Of a stretch of 64,000 nucleotides of DNA, positions 10,901 through 21,692 are shown piece after piece. Every line of letters begins with the position of its first letter. Positions within the stretch are counted from its first letter, which is position 1. Source of the stretch: Amoeboaphelidium occidentale (lineage: Eukaryota > Aphelidiomycota > Aphelidea); contig JALGPX010000048.1 in NCBI GenBank assembly GCA_023515795.1, positions 1 to 64,000 of the forward strand, read 5' to 3'. Both the position numbers and the translations under genes were made by a program. The notes beneath the pieces are model-generated. The model ran no database searches. It was not told the origin of the DNA and worked only from the letters and a program-made list of their open reading frames with translations.

Positions 10901-11107
10901 CAAACACTGATTAATATGTTGATGAAGGACCAATTGTTAAATGTAAGTGCTGCATCAAACGAAAATCAAGAAGATGGGATGGGATCAAAGGAATCTTTGG
11001 CATCCGCATCAACTGGTAATGCAACAAATAACAAGAGAAAAGTTGAAGATGTTGTTGAAGCAGCAAGCAATGTAGCTGTTACAGAAAGTTCAAAAAAGAA
11101 AAAGTAA
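7962..11107 (+). CDS. ISW1: ISWI-class chromatin remodeling ATPase
   Basis: Three exons (7962-8330, 8375-8787, 8821-11107; introns 44 and 33 nt) encode 1022 residues. The Snf2 ATPase starts at [13 protein letters not shown], with motif [11 protein letters not shown] rebuilt across the first intron, motif II DEAH and TGTPLQNN rebuilt across the second. The helicase C half contains [21 protein letters not shown]. The C-terminal third holds the HAND, SANT ([20 protein letters not shown]) and SLIDE ([18 protein letters not shown]) domains that define ISWI. It slides and spaces nucleosomes. A poly-Gly/Ser insert follows the ATPase midpoint, and TTG codons for Leu are unusually frequent. The N-terminus is shorter than animal ISWI; an extra upstream exon is possible. 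Confidence 0.95.
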
Positions 11108-11155
11108 TCAAATGAATGAATGTTTATCGACAGTTTTTTGTTTCTTTCTTCTTAT

Positions 11156-12469
11156 TTACCGTAATTCAACTTTCAAGTCCTCCTGCACACGCTCTCTCAA
11201 TCTTTCTTGTATTAAATCAACTTCCTTATTGCTCAGAGTACGTGACATGTGTCTGTACATTATCCTGTAGCAAACACTACGACGGCCAGTTTTCTTATTA
11301 GTGTAATCATCAACCAAACTGACACTCTCAACCCAATCGTTACCATCAACCTGTCGAATTAATTCAAATAAATCAGTCTCGTTAAAATTTTCTGTTCCAG
11401 AAGGTGTCCAGAAACTGAGATCCTTGTATGTGCCAGAGTAGTTGGAGAATGGCTTGAACTTCATACTCTGAATAGGATTAGAATCTTTGAATTGATCTAG
11501 AAATCTGGAGTCTGTGGACCAGAATAAACGAATGTCCGGTATTCCAAATGCAACCATGGCCAATCTCTCCAAACCAATACCAAAAGCCCAAGCAATTTCT
11601 TTATCTTTTCCAGCTGTATTGTTGGAAGAAGGCATAATGGCTTGTTGCACAATACCACACCCCAAGATTTCCATCCATTTATCATTATAGAATATTTCTA
11701 ATTCATAAGATGGTGAAGTGAAAGGAAAGTATGCATCTATCCAGCGCATCTGAATATCTGAACCAAGAACACTCGTAATTAGAGACTCAAGTGTTGATTT
11801 TAAATGCTGAGAAACTACAGCGACATGTTTACGCAAATGATCCTTGTGACAATCTTGAAGTACAGCAGTTGAATCTAACTCTGGTACATAACCTCTTATA
11901 CTCAAATCATCATCAGTACGGAATCTGTAAACACCTTCCATTTGATGAAATACAGGATAATGACTATGATCAATCTCATCCCTACGGTAAACATCACCAA
12001 CAACTGCGAAACCTTGTAAATCTTTTCTTAGTAAATCGTACTGATGAGCTGAAGTGTGCGTTCTTAGAACAGTATGCCTGTTGACGTAATAAGTATCAGA
12101 CTTTGAGCGGGAACAATGATCCTTCGGAACCAGCAGTCTATCAAAATTATCCTCAACAGAGACTATCGGTGATAAATCATTGAATACTTCAAAGCCCTTC
12201 AAATTCTTTTGTAAATGTTCCGTAATTGCGCGTGTTATAATTCCCAGGGGATGATTCTCTGAACGATGCAAGCCTTTGCGATTCAATTTATCAATAATCG
12301 TAGCAGGAACATTCGTGTAATCATCAGTCAAATGCTGAAGGCCTAGCAAATGGATATCATTTAATTTCTTTGATACACCAGCAGGAGGAGAAGCAGCAGA
12401 AGCAGCAGCAGCAGCACTGGAGAATTTCCTTGTGAATCCATAACGAATTAAAGCAGAGCGCAGCAACAT
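11156..12469 (-). CDS. FARS2: Mitochondrial phenylalanyl-tRNA synthetase
   Basis: The single-exon 437-residue protein starts MLLRSALIRYGFTRKFSS, a typical mitochondrial presequence. The frame stays open a further 12 codons without an ATG. The class II core shows VYRRDEIDHSHYPVFHQMEG (motif 2 and Phe pocket) and GIGLERLAMVAFGIPDIRLFW (motif 3). The last about 95 residues form the ferredoxin-like anticodon-binding domain (FSNYSGTYKDLSFW). This monomeric organellar form charges mitochondrial tRNA-Phe. Only 49 bp separate its start from that of the divergent PWWP gene. Confidence 0.95.
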   Translation of the reverse strand: MLLRSALIRYGFTRKFSSAAAAASAASPPAGVSKKLNDIHLLGLQHLTDDYTNVPATIIDKLNRKGLHRSENHPLGIITRAITEHLQKNLKGFEVFNDLSPIVSVEDNFDRLLVPKDHCSRSKSDTYYVNRHTVLRTHTSAHQYDLLRKDLQGFAVVGDVYRRDEIDHSHYPVFHQMEGVYRFRTDDDLSIRGYVPELDSTAVLQDCHKDHLRKHVAVVSQHLKSTLESLITSVLGSDIQMRWIDAYFPFTSPSYELEIFYNDKWMEILGCGIVQQAIMPSSNNTAGKDKEIAWAFGIGLERLAMVAFGIPDIRLFWSTDSRFLDQFKDSNPIQSMKFKPFSNYSGTYKDLSFWTPSGTENFNETDLFELIRQVDGNDWVESVSLVDDYTNKKTGRRSVCYRIMYRHMSRTLSNKEVDLIQERLRERVQEDLKVELR

Positions 12470-12518
12470 TTTTCGCTTTCGCCGTTTCTTTTTCGACACA
12501 GACAAAGAAGACAGAAGA

Positions 12519-13488
12519 ATGGAGCATCAGAATAACGCAGCAGCCCAATTATGGATTCAAAACTTTTTATTACAACAGCAACAGCAGCACCAGCAACTTC
12601 TTCTACAACAGCAGCAGCAACAGCAACAGCAGCAACAGCAGCAGCAGCAGCAGTTCCAACATCCTCATGCGCTTCCGAATTTCATGACACAACAGCGACC
12701 TTTTATGGTTGGAGAGATCGTATGGGCCAACCCAACCAGCACAGCTCACAAAGGCAACCGAAAGACTGGAACATTCTGGCCAACCCAAGTAACTTTTTCT
12801 AATGATTATGGCAATTTATCATGTAAAGGTGGTTGATCCTCATCAAAAGGAATCATTCAAACTTGTCCCTCTACCTCCACAATACCAAAAGGAAGTATCA
12901 GAATCAAAACTACAGAAATACTCTCCCCTGGTTCTGCTGCACTTCTTTGGCACTCATGATTTCGTTTATGTTCCTTACAAGAATATTCAGAGGGAAATTC
13001 CAGCGCACATCGTCTTGATGTTACAGCAGGGCATGGAAAGCGATGAATTTTATGCATCCGAAAAGGGAGAATTCCGGTCGAAAAAGATCAAGAAATTATA
13101 CGAAAAGGCGATGGAAGAATTTAAATTGTTCCAACAGACTGGAAAGTTACCAGCGAATTGGTACGATGAAGAATATTCAGTCGGTGGCAGTGGAAGCGGT
13201 TCAGGTGGTGCTGGTGCTGGTGGAATATCAAAAGTTAACGCATCGTCTTCATCTACTTTGAATGATCATGCGCATTATATAGAAATTGAGAATGATGAAT
13301 ACCTCAAACAGAAGTTGGATAATGGAAAGTTCTGGTTTGAAAGCGTTGAAACGATCGCACGGGATGATCAAACTGTTGCTAATTCAGAAAAGCTTTTAAA
13401 GAATGTTCCAAAGAATGATCATACAAAAGCTAAAAGAGATAAGCGATTGAAAGTTATGAGAAAATTGGGTTTAGTTTCAATACATTAA
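12519..13488 (+). CDS. PWWP-domain protein with polyglutamine N-terminus
   Basis: Two exons (12519-12788, 12829-13488; intron 40 nt) give 309 residues. An Ala/Gln-rich leader with a long CAG-repeat-encoded Gln tract precedes a PWWP fold: VGEIVWAN, FWPTQVVDP across the splice junction, then VLLHFFGTHDFVYVPYKNIQ. PWWP domains read methylated histone lysines together with DNA, so a chromatin role is likely. A charged linker, a Gly-Ser run and a basic C-terminus (KAKRDKRLKVMRKLG) follow. No catalytic domain is visible. The orthologue is not clear. Confidence 0.8.
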
Positions 13489-13539
13489 TTGTAATCTATT
13501 TTCTGTGTTTCTGATATGACTTCATTCCCTCCAGACCGA

Positions 13540-14313
13540 CTATGAACTTACACCAACTTGCGCTGCTCTGATCACAATACCATTCAGAGTGTATCCCTTC
13601 TTTAGAGTATTAACAATTATTCCAGCCTTTGCAATGCCTTTATATTCATCCTTTGGCACTTGGAACAAAGCCTCGTGTAGATTAGGATCAAAATCTTTCT
13701 TGTCCGTCTCAATTTCTACAAGGCCGTGTCTCTTGAAAACAGAATCCATTTCGCTTCTAGTCATTTTCAGTCCAGTGAAGAGATTATTAAGAGCTTTAAC
13801 AGCTGGCGATTCTTCAGCTTCCAAGTCTTCCTTCTTCACAGAGGTCAAAGCCAAATCAAGAATATCACTAATGCTCAATAGATCCTTAGCAAAAGATTTA
13901 ATTGCGAGTTGTTGTGCCAGTTCCTTCTCTTTTCTGGTTCTATCGCGTAGATTCTCCTGATCAGCCAAAGATCTCAAGTAAAGGTTCTACAAAAGAGGGA
14001 ATGAAATAATCGGGGCATTAGAGGTCTACGGGTAATAGGAAGAATTTACCTTTAATTCCGTGTGCTTTTGTTCAGATTCTTCTAATTGTGTTTTTAATTT
14101 TAAAAGCTCAGTATCATCAGATGTCTTGGTTGCCTGGTTATCCTCTGATGGTTTCTGTTCAGCATTACCACCATCAGCATCAGCATTAGCATTAGCATTA
14201 GCAGGATTCGATGGTGGGGTGGATATCCAACGATTTAAAGTGAACAGGAGGCGTTGATTTCGTGTATGTGTCGGCGTGTTTCTGAGTTGGAAAGCTGCTC
14301 GCAATGACAACAT
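13540..14313 (-). CDS. MGE1: Mitochondrial GrpE, nucleotide exchange factor of Hsp70
   Basis: Exons 14050-14313 and 13540-13986 (intron 63 nt) encode 236 residues. The first about 35 residues (MLSLRAAFQLRN...RWIST) look like a matrix presequence and are followed by an Ala/Asn/Asp repeat linker. A long helix with YLRSLADQENLRDRTRKE and the beta-domain signature HEALFQVPKDEYKGIAKAGIIVNTLKKGYTL are diagnostic of GrpE (given here as family landmarks). It releases ADP from mitochondrial Hsp70 in protein import and folding. It converges tail to tail with the PWWP gene. Confidence 0.95.
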
Positions 14314-14365
14314 CTTTTGATTCAAGACAAGAAGAAAAGAAGAATTTCATTGCAAGTTGAGTGGA

Positions 14366-15481
14366 ATGTTCTTTGCTAGCAGAATTTTATCTTCACAGCG
14401 TCTTCCGCAGACACTTCAGCAGCATTTTAATGTATGGAAGCCACGTACTCCCGGGCTTAGGAATAAACGGCTGGTGAAGACTGATCATTTATATCAAGGT
14501 ACCACTTGAAATTGTGTTTACGCGGAATAATTGCTAATGCACTCGCGATTTATAGGACCTCCCGTGCCATCACTTTTAGCTGCGTTCAGAAGGCATTCCG
14601 GTAGATGTAAAAAGACTGGGCAGATAACGTCACGACACCGCGGTGGTGGATTGAAGTATAATTACAGAATTATTGATTTTACACGGGATCAAGGTGCAGC
14701 TGGTAAATACACAGTTCTAAGACTGGAGAAGGATCCGAATAGGACTGCATGGATAGCGTTACTGAAGCGTGATGGAGATTCTGTGTTGAGTTATGTCTTG
14801 GCCTGGAGAGGTTGTGCTCCTGGGGATGTTGTGTACAATGGTGATACCGTATCTCCTTCACTGGGTAATTGTTTGCCTCTGAAGGCTATACCTCCTGGAA
14901 CTCTCGTGCACAATATCGGAATCAGGGCTGGTGAAGCTGGTAAATTGGCCAGAAGTGCCGGAACTTATGGACAGATTCTAAGTTCTTCTGGTTCTTATGT
15001 TCAGATTAAATTGTGTTCTGGTGAAATAAGATATATTCACTCTGAAGCACGGGCAACTGTTGGTGCTGTTTCTAATCCATTCCACAAATTGGAAATTCTC
15101 GGTACAGCCGGTGCAAACAGACGCAAAGGTATCAGGCCTCATGTTCGTGGTGTTGCCATGAATCCTTGTGATCATCCTATGGGTGGTAAGGGTAAAGGTA
15201 GAGGTATGCCATCTACTTCACCTTGGGGCAAAATTACAAAGGGTAAATTCACAGTGAAGAAACACTTGCAAAAGTATGTTATTAAACCAAGACCAACAAG
15301 AAATCCAAGAAAGAAACAGTTGACCAGTAGCAAGTATGGAAAGTTTGCGGTGGACAATGAAGAGTTAAAGAATTTAATGAATGGTAACAATGATGGTTTC
15401 TTTCCAGCATCCTCCAATAGCACAGGTCTTGTTGAGATAAACAAAAGCAGCAGCAACGGTGTCAGTAAAGTGAAGAATTAA
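14366..15481 (+). CDS. RML2: Mitochondrial large-subunit ribosomal protein uL2m
   Basis: Exons 14366-14498 and 14556-15481 (intron 57 nt) encode 352 residues with an N-terminal presequence MFFASRILSSQRLPQTLQQH. The L2 fold is marked by GRCKKTGQITSRHRGGG and VRGVAMNPCDHPMGGKGKGRG. In most L2 proteins the latter block reads DHPHGGG; the second His is Met here, near the peptidyl-transferase centre. A Ser/Asn-rich tail of about 50 residues follows the conserved part. The gene is divergent from GrpE with 52 bp between starts. Confidence 0.93.
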
Positions 15482-15505
15482 AAGTTTGCAATAATAATAA
15501 ACGTA

Positions 15506-17483
15506 TCATCGCTTGTTGATGTTCAGGAATACTTCTTTGTCCAGTTCCACTTTGCCTATCATTTTCATTCTCTTCTTTCCTTCCTTTTGTTTATCAAGAA
15601 GCTTTCTCTTTCTTGTTTGATCACCTCCGTACAATTTTGCGGTAACATCTTTCCTGTAAGCTTGAATTGTTTCTCGCGCCATGACTTTCCCATTGGCTTG
15701 AACCTGAATCGCTATTTCGAACTGCTGTCTTCTGATTAATGATTTTAACGATCTTGCTAAGCTTCCTGCTCTATCCTGAGCCTCCGAAGCGTGAGTTAAA
15801 TAAGATAATGCGTCAACAGGTTCTCGATTTATCAAAACATCAAGTTTGGATATTTTTGATTCTTTGAAGACTGGATCCTCGTAATCCAATGAAGCGTATC
15901 CGCTTGTGACTTGTTTTAATTCATTAAAGAATCCATTCTCTGCGACTTCTGCTAATGGAAGCTCATACTTTAGAACAACCCTCATCTCGCTTATAAATTC
16001 TGTGTCAACAAGTGTTCCTCTACGTTTCTCGCAAAGGCTCATCACATTTCCCAAGTAATCCTTTGGAACCATCATTCTGGACATTACAAAAGGTTCTTCA
16101 ACGCTCATGAGATTTGTATCATGTGGGTTGTAATCGTTGGGATTTTCAATGATAACGGATTCATTCTCAAAGTTCAATTTGTAAGGTACTGCCAGATTAG
16201 TCAGAATAATGTCAGCATCATACTCTTCTTCGAGTCTCTGCCTAAAAACATCCATATGTAGAACACCTAGAAATCCAAGTCTGAACCCAAGACCAAGTGC
16301 TGAACTGGATGTACGCTGACAAGTAACACTGGAATCATTTAAAAGTAATTTATCCAGTGCATCGCGCAAATGTTCAAAATCGTTTGTGTCAACAGGAAAA
16401 AGACCTGCATACACCATTGGTTGAACTTTTTGAAATCCCGGTAGAACTAACTTTTGCAAAGACAGTTCACCGATTTTATCGCAGTCTTTCTTTAAAAATA
16501 AAGTATCGCCAATATGTGCGTCTCTTGGATTCTTGATATTTAAAATCACATAGCCAACTTGACCAGCTTCCAAAGAATCGGTTTCAACAAGAGAAGGCGT
16601 AACAAGTCCTAATTGAAGTATCTCATAATTTCTTTTCGAATGCCATGAACTCACAATTTCATTCTTTGTGAGCGTTCCTTGTTTTACGGACACTAAAGAT
16701 ATGACACCTCGATATGTATCATACCAACTATCAAATAGTAATGCACGTGTGGTCTCGCCTCTCATTCCTGATGGACCAGGTATTCTCTTGATTATTGCCT
16801 CTAACACTTTTTCGACATTCAAACCGCTTTTGGCACTAATTTGTAGCACATAATCATCCGTAACATCATCAGGAACAATCAAATCTCCAAATACAGTTTT
16901 CAGTTCAGCAATGGTCTTGGGCACATCAGCATGAGCAAGATCAACTTTGTTAATAACAGGAACTACAGTTAATCCCATGTCTAACGCTAAGCAAGCGTGC
17001 GCCATTGTCTGAGCTTGAATTCCCTGTGTAGCATCCACCACTAGTAAAACACCTTCACATGCAGCCAAAGAACGTGATACTTCGTAAGAGAAGTCGACAT
17101 GCCCAGGGGTATCAATTAAATTTAGCAAGTATTTGTCTTTATCTCCTGGTAAGCTGTACACAAATGACGCTGTCTGCGCTTTGACCGTGATTCCACGTTC
17201 CTTCTCTATGGGTAAAGTATCTAACACCTGCTTGTTTTGCGATGAAGGTGACAATATACCTGCTTTCATTAGAGGGACCAAATTGCTCATATGAATTACC
17301 TGCGAGCTCCAATAAGCGATCAGCCAATGTCGATTTCCCGTGGTCCACATGCGCAATTATAGAAAAGTTTCGTATCCTCTCAGTTGGTATGTTATCCAAA
17401 GGCTCTTTTAATATCTCCCTAGTCGTTGCCCGTGAAGAAAACCTGCGTGCTGCTGTCAAATGATATCTCCGTATCAGCATCAT
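15506..17483 (-). CDS. GUF1: Mitochondrial translation GTPase LepA/EF4 (Guf1)
   Basis: Exons 17300-17483 and 15506-17262 (intron 37 nt) encode 646 residues. The start [20 protein letters not shown] is a presequence. G-domain motifs are [27 protein letters not shown] and NKVDL. The LepA-specific C-terminus ([22 protein letters not shown]) binds the A-site tRNA region. Guf1 remobilises stalled or mistranslocated mitochondrial ribosomes. It converges with uL2m, 24 bp apart. Confidence 0.96.
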
Positions 17484-17647
17484 ATCGTTATTCAGAATAG
17501 ACAAATTACGGAGGAGAACTTAAATATCTGTTCCACTGAAACATACTCGCGACCTTCCGTTAATGGCATGGCTACACCCTTCAAATGATAAATTAGGCTG
17601 GATGAAACATCTGTTGCAGCCACATGTGCAAAAGTTTCCCACAAATC

Positions 17648-19951
17648 ATGCTGGCTCGAAGACTGTTGCAACAATTATCAAAGAGGCGGTACTCAAAAGA
17701 TAAAGACACGCTGAATCCGGAATGGGAGAAGCTGGTCCGGAAAGAGCTCAAGGGGAAAGACCCAGCTGGCTTGTTTTGGAACACTGCGGAGGGAATCAAA
17801 GTCAAACCAGTTTATACAAAGTCAGATGTAGAGGATCTTGAAGACGAAATACCTGGAAAGTTCCCTTACACCAGAGGACCATACGCTTCAATGTATACCA
17901 ACAGGCCCTGGACTGTTAGACAGTACGCTGGTTTTTCCACTGTGGAGGAAAGTAATGCGTTTTACAAGAAGAACTTGGCAGCGGGACAACAGGGTTTATC
18001 GGTCGCTTTCGATCTTGCTACTCATAGAGGTTATGATTCTGATAATCCCCGTGTAACTGGTGATGTTGGTATGGCTGGTGTTGCTATTGATTCTGTTGAG
18101 GATATGAAGGTGCTTTTCGATTCTATTCCACTGAACAAAATGTCTGTTTCAATGACTATGAATGGTGCAGTGTTGCCTATATTGGCCATGTATATTGTTG
18201 CTGCAGAGGAACAGGTTTGCCGTTGTTTCTTAGGAGATTAATGTTTCGTTTTAGGGCGCTAAACAGGAAGAACTTAGTGGAACTATTCAGAATGATATTC
18301 TTAAGGAATTTATGGTCAGAAATACTTTTATATATCCACCGGAACCATCCATGAAGATCATAACACACATATTCCAGTATATCGCAGCGAACATGCCAAA
18401 GTACAACTCCATTTCTATTTCAGGTTATCACATTCAAGAAGCTGGAGCAGACAATGTTCTTGAACTTGCTTTTACTATCGCTGATGGTTTGGAATATGTT
18501 CGATATGGTATGAAAGCCGGTTTATCTGTTGATGAATTTGCACCAAGATTATCGTTCTTCTTCGGTATCGGAATGAATTTTTATATGGAAGTAGCGAAAC
18601 TGAGAGCAGCTAGGAGACTTTGGGCAAAGCTAATGCAGAAGAATTTCAGTCCAAAGAATCGTCGTTCGTTGTTGCTTCGAACTCATTGTCAAACTTCTGG
18701 TTGGTCTCTAACAGAACAAGATCCATACAACAATATTATCAGAACCACAGTTGAGGCTATGGCTGCTGTCCTCGGTGGAACGCAATCTCTTCATACAAAT
18801 AGTTTTGATGAAGCAGTTGGTTTGCCTACTGAATTCAGTGCTAGAATTGCTAGAAATACACAATTGATTCTTCAAACTGAAGCATTTGTTCCGAAAGTAG
18901 CTGATCCTTGGGGCGGCAGTTTTATGATGGAGTCTTTGACCAATGATTTGTGTGATGCAGCAGAGAAGCTGATTAATGAGATTGAAGAATTAGGCGGTAT
19001 GGCGAAAGCCGTTACTTCCGGAATGCCAAAATTGAAAATCGAAGAAAGTGCAGCTAAAAGACAAGCTCGTATCGATAGTGGTCAAGAAGTTATTATCGGT
19101 GTCAACAAGTTTCAGTTGGAGAATGAACAGCCAATTGATGTGCTTGCAATTGACAATACATCTGTTCGAAACGGTCAAGTCGAACGTTTGAGAAAAATCA
19201 GAGAAACTAGAGATCCAGAAAAGGTCAAAGATGCTTTGTCTAAGCTGACTGCTGTTGCTGAAGGAGAACTAGATGAAAACTTGCTGAAACTGTCAATTGA
19301 AGCTGCTCGTGCTCGTTGTACTGTTGGTGAAATTTCCTATGCATTAGAAAAGTCATGGGGAAGACATCAACCTCAAACAAGAGTGATAAGTGGTGCATAT
19401 AAATCTGCATATGGAGATAACGCTGATGATATTGAAAAGACTATAAGCCAAGTTGAGGTAAATCATTGAAAGTTTTAATCTAATCTCTAGGACTTTACGC
19501 ATGAAGAAGGAAGAAGGCCGCGTATCCTTGTAGCCAAAATGGGACAAGATGGTCATGATAGAGGAGCCAAAGTTATTGCTACCGGTTTCGGTGATCTTGG
19601 TTTCGATGTAGATATGTCACCTTTATTTCAGGTTTTGATTAAGACTCTTTCAGACTAATTTTCTTTTTTTAGACTCCAGAAGAAGTTGCTAGACAGGCTG
19701 TCGATAACGATGTTCACATTGTTGGCGTGTCTTCACAAGCAGCAGGACACAAAACTTTAGTTCCTGAATTGATTAAGGCCTTGAAAGCACTGAACGCTGG
19801 CGATAAAATGATTGTTTGTGGAGGTGTTATTCCACCACAAGATTATGATTTCCTCTACAAAGCAGGAGTTTCCTCGATATTTGGTCCTGGAACAAAGATC
19901 CCATTAGCAGCTCAAGAAGTATTAAGGAAATTACGAGAATCTAAAGCATGA
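17648..19951 (+). CDS. MMUT: Methylmalonyl-CoA mutase, mitochondrial
   Basis: Four exons (17648-18214, 18255-19457, 19491-19631, 19673-19951; introns 40, 33, 41 nt) encode 729 residues; an ATG 8 codons earlier is an alternative start. The presequence [16 protein letters not shown] leads into the TIM barrel ([44 protein letters not shown]). The C-terminal B12 domain has the DxHxxG motif GQDGHDRGA and the downstream [17 protein letters not shown] and [10 protein letters not shown]. The enzyme turns (R)-methylmalonyl-CoA into succinyl-CoA with adenosylcobalamin. It is absent from most Dikarya, so its presence argues for an early-diverging lineage that obtains B12. Confidence 0.97.
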
Positions 19952-19972
19952 AAATAAACTAATAGTATAATT

Positions 19973-20946
19973 TTATTTCTTCATCTTGAATACTTTGATG
20001 AAACCGTCATCGCCTCCTGTTGCTATTAGTCCTTCTTTTGAATGCATCGTAACAGAATTAATCTCTGTTTCATGAGCATTCTGAAAAGAACAAAGTAACT
20101 CCAGTTTCTGCGATGAGCCTTCCGGATTAAATCGAACAGCATTAAGCGATTTATCTTCCCCGACTGTAGCCACAATAAGCTCTCCATTCCACAAACCAAC
20201 ATCGAGAGCATAAACACTTCCTTCATGAAGATTCTCGTACGAAGTCAAGAATGCAAGCCGCTTAACTTCAGCATTAAATGTAAAAACTTTCAATGAACCA
20301 TCACTGCCACAAGCAAATAAATAATCACCATTATCACAATCAAATTTGATGTCCCACACAATACCATCCGCAGAAGGACAAACTCCATTGATGGTTTGAA
20401 CACAATTAAACTCATCATCATCGTCATAATCATAATCTTCATCAGCAGAAGTGTAAACTTTTATAGAATTATCATACGAACAAGAAACCAATACTCCTTG
20501 TTCTACTGGATGCCAACATATACTCTTCACATCTTGTGTATGTTCCTGTAGCACCGACAGCACGGAAACTTCGACATCATTAACATTATAAGAACCATAA
20601 TTCTCCAGCTGCCAAACCCAAACACTTTTATCTCGCGAGCATGTCGCAATCAAATCACCAGCTGGATTGAATACTGCAGATTTACACTCGCTCTCGTGCC
20701 CTTCCAGCGTTGCCGTAAATTCATAATCAAATTTCCCAGAGGTTCGTTTGTAGATGTTTACCAAAGAGTCAAATGAAGCTGTAATGATGTATTCCCCATC
20801 TGAAGAGAAATTGACTCTTCTAATTGTCTTTGTGTGCTGCTGTTCATCTAATTCTGATACTTTACGAATAGAATAATCCCTCTGTACTTCATACAATGCC
20901 ACTTTTCTATCTTCACCACATGCAGCCAACACAGGCGTCTTTATTA

Positions 20947-20978
<32 letters not shown>

Positions 20979-21052
20979 GATGGTGGCGGTGAAAACGCGA
21001 CATTCCAAGTTCTGCTCTCCGTGTCCAGCTCAGCCAATTTTGCGAGGATCAT
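19973..21052 (-). CDS. CIA1: Cytosolic iron-sulfur assembly WD40 protein
   Basis: The single-exon 359-residue WD40 protein begins MILAKLAELDTESRTWNVAF (first ATG). It shows about seven repeats including ACGEDRKVALYE, VNFSSDGEYIITASFDSLVNIY, ATCSRDKSVWVWQ, CWHPVEQGVLVSCSYDNSIKVY and ATGGDDGFIKVFK. Order and wording match Cia1/CIAO1, the platform that targets Fe-S clusters to nuclear and cytosolic apoproteins with Cia2 and Mms19. An alanine run near residues 26-36 is encoded by a CTG/CAG repeat. The gene ends 21 bp after MMUT, in convergent orientation. Confidence 0.93.
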
Positions 21053-21103
21053 CACAACGCTGAAGAACTTTTCGATTCTGTTCTTCCACAAATACGACAA
21101 AAA

Positions 21104-21661
21104 ATGGTCACCACAAACAAAATGCCGGAGAATGCGCTCTTGACGCCGACCGTTTTATGGGCGCAAAGACAAAATCGTTTATTTTTGACTTTGGAAGTTC
21201 CTGACGTTAAGAATGATGAATTGAACATTACAGAGAGCGGCTTAAGTTTCTTTGGGGAATCAGCAGAGAAGCATTACAAATTATCCTTCAACTTCTTTGC
21301 GCCTGTCGATGAGTCATCAAAGAAGATTGTGAAGACCGGACAGCATATTTGTATTGATTTGGACAAGAAGGAAACCAAATGGTGGGACAGATTACTGAAG
21401 GAAAGTGGAAAGAACGCGTGGCTTAAAACTGACTTTTCCAAATGGGTTGATGAGGATGAAGAAGAGGAGGATGAACAGGCTGAAGGTGCGATGGGGATGG
21501 ATCCTTATGCTCAAATGCAGGGAATGAATTTTGGAATGCCTGGCATGGAGGGAATGGGAATGGATCAGTTGCAGAATTTCGACTTTTCCGGAATGGGTGG
21601 AGAGGAAGGTGAAGAAGAGGACAGCGGAGATGAAGAAGAGGAACCGTCTGCAGCAAAGTAA
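21104..21661 (+). CDS. SBA1: Hsp90 co-chaperone p23
   Basis: The 185-residue protein (179 from the second Met) has a CS domain of about 110 residues: PTVLWAQRQNRLFLTLEVPD, FFGESAEKHYKLSFNFF and ETKWWDRLLKESGKNAWLKTDFSKW (landmarks within that span). An acidic, Met/Gly-rich tail follows, as in p23/Sba1. p23 binds ATP-bound Hsp90 and slows its ATPase. It is divergent from Cia1, 51 bp between starts. Confidence 0.93.
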   Translation: MVTTNKMPENALLTPTVLWAQRQNRLFLTLEVPDVKNDELNITESGLSFFGESAEKHYKLSFNFFAPVDESSKKIVKTGQHICIDLDKKETKWWDRLLKESGKNAWLKTDFSKWVDEDEEEEDEQAEGAMGMDPYAQMQGMNFGMPGMEGMGMDQLQNFDFSGMGGEEGEEEDSGDEEEEPSAAK

Positions 21662-21692
21662 ATCAATAAACTAAACAAAGGTAGTAATTTCT

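Noticed and set aside
12551-12802. Ala/Thr-rich frame overlapping the PWWP gene
   Set aside because: It is the shifted reading of the CAG repeat that encodes polyglutamine in the real gene.
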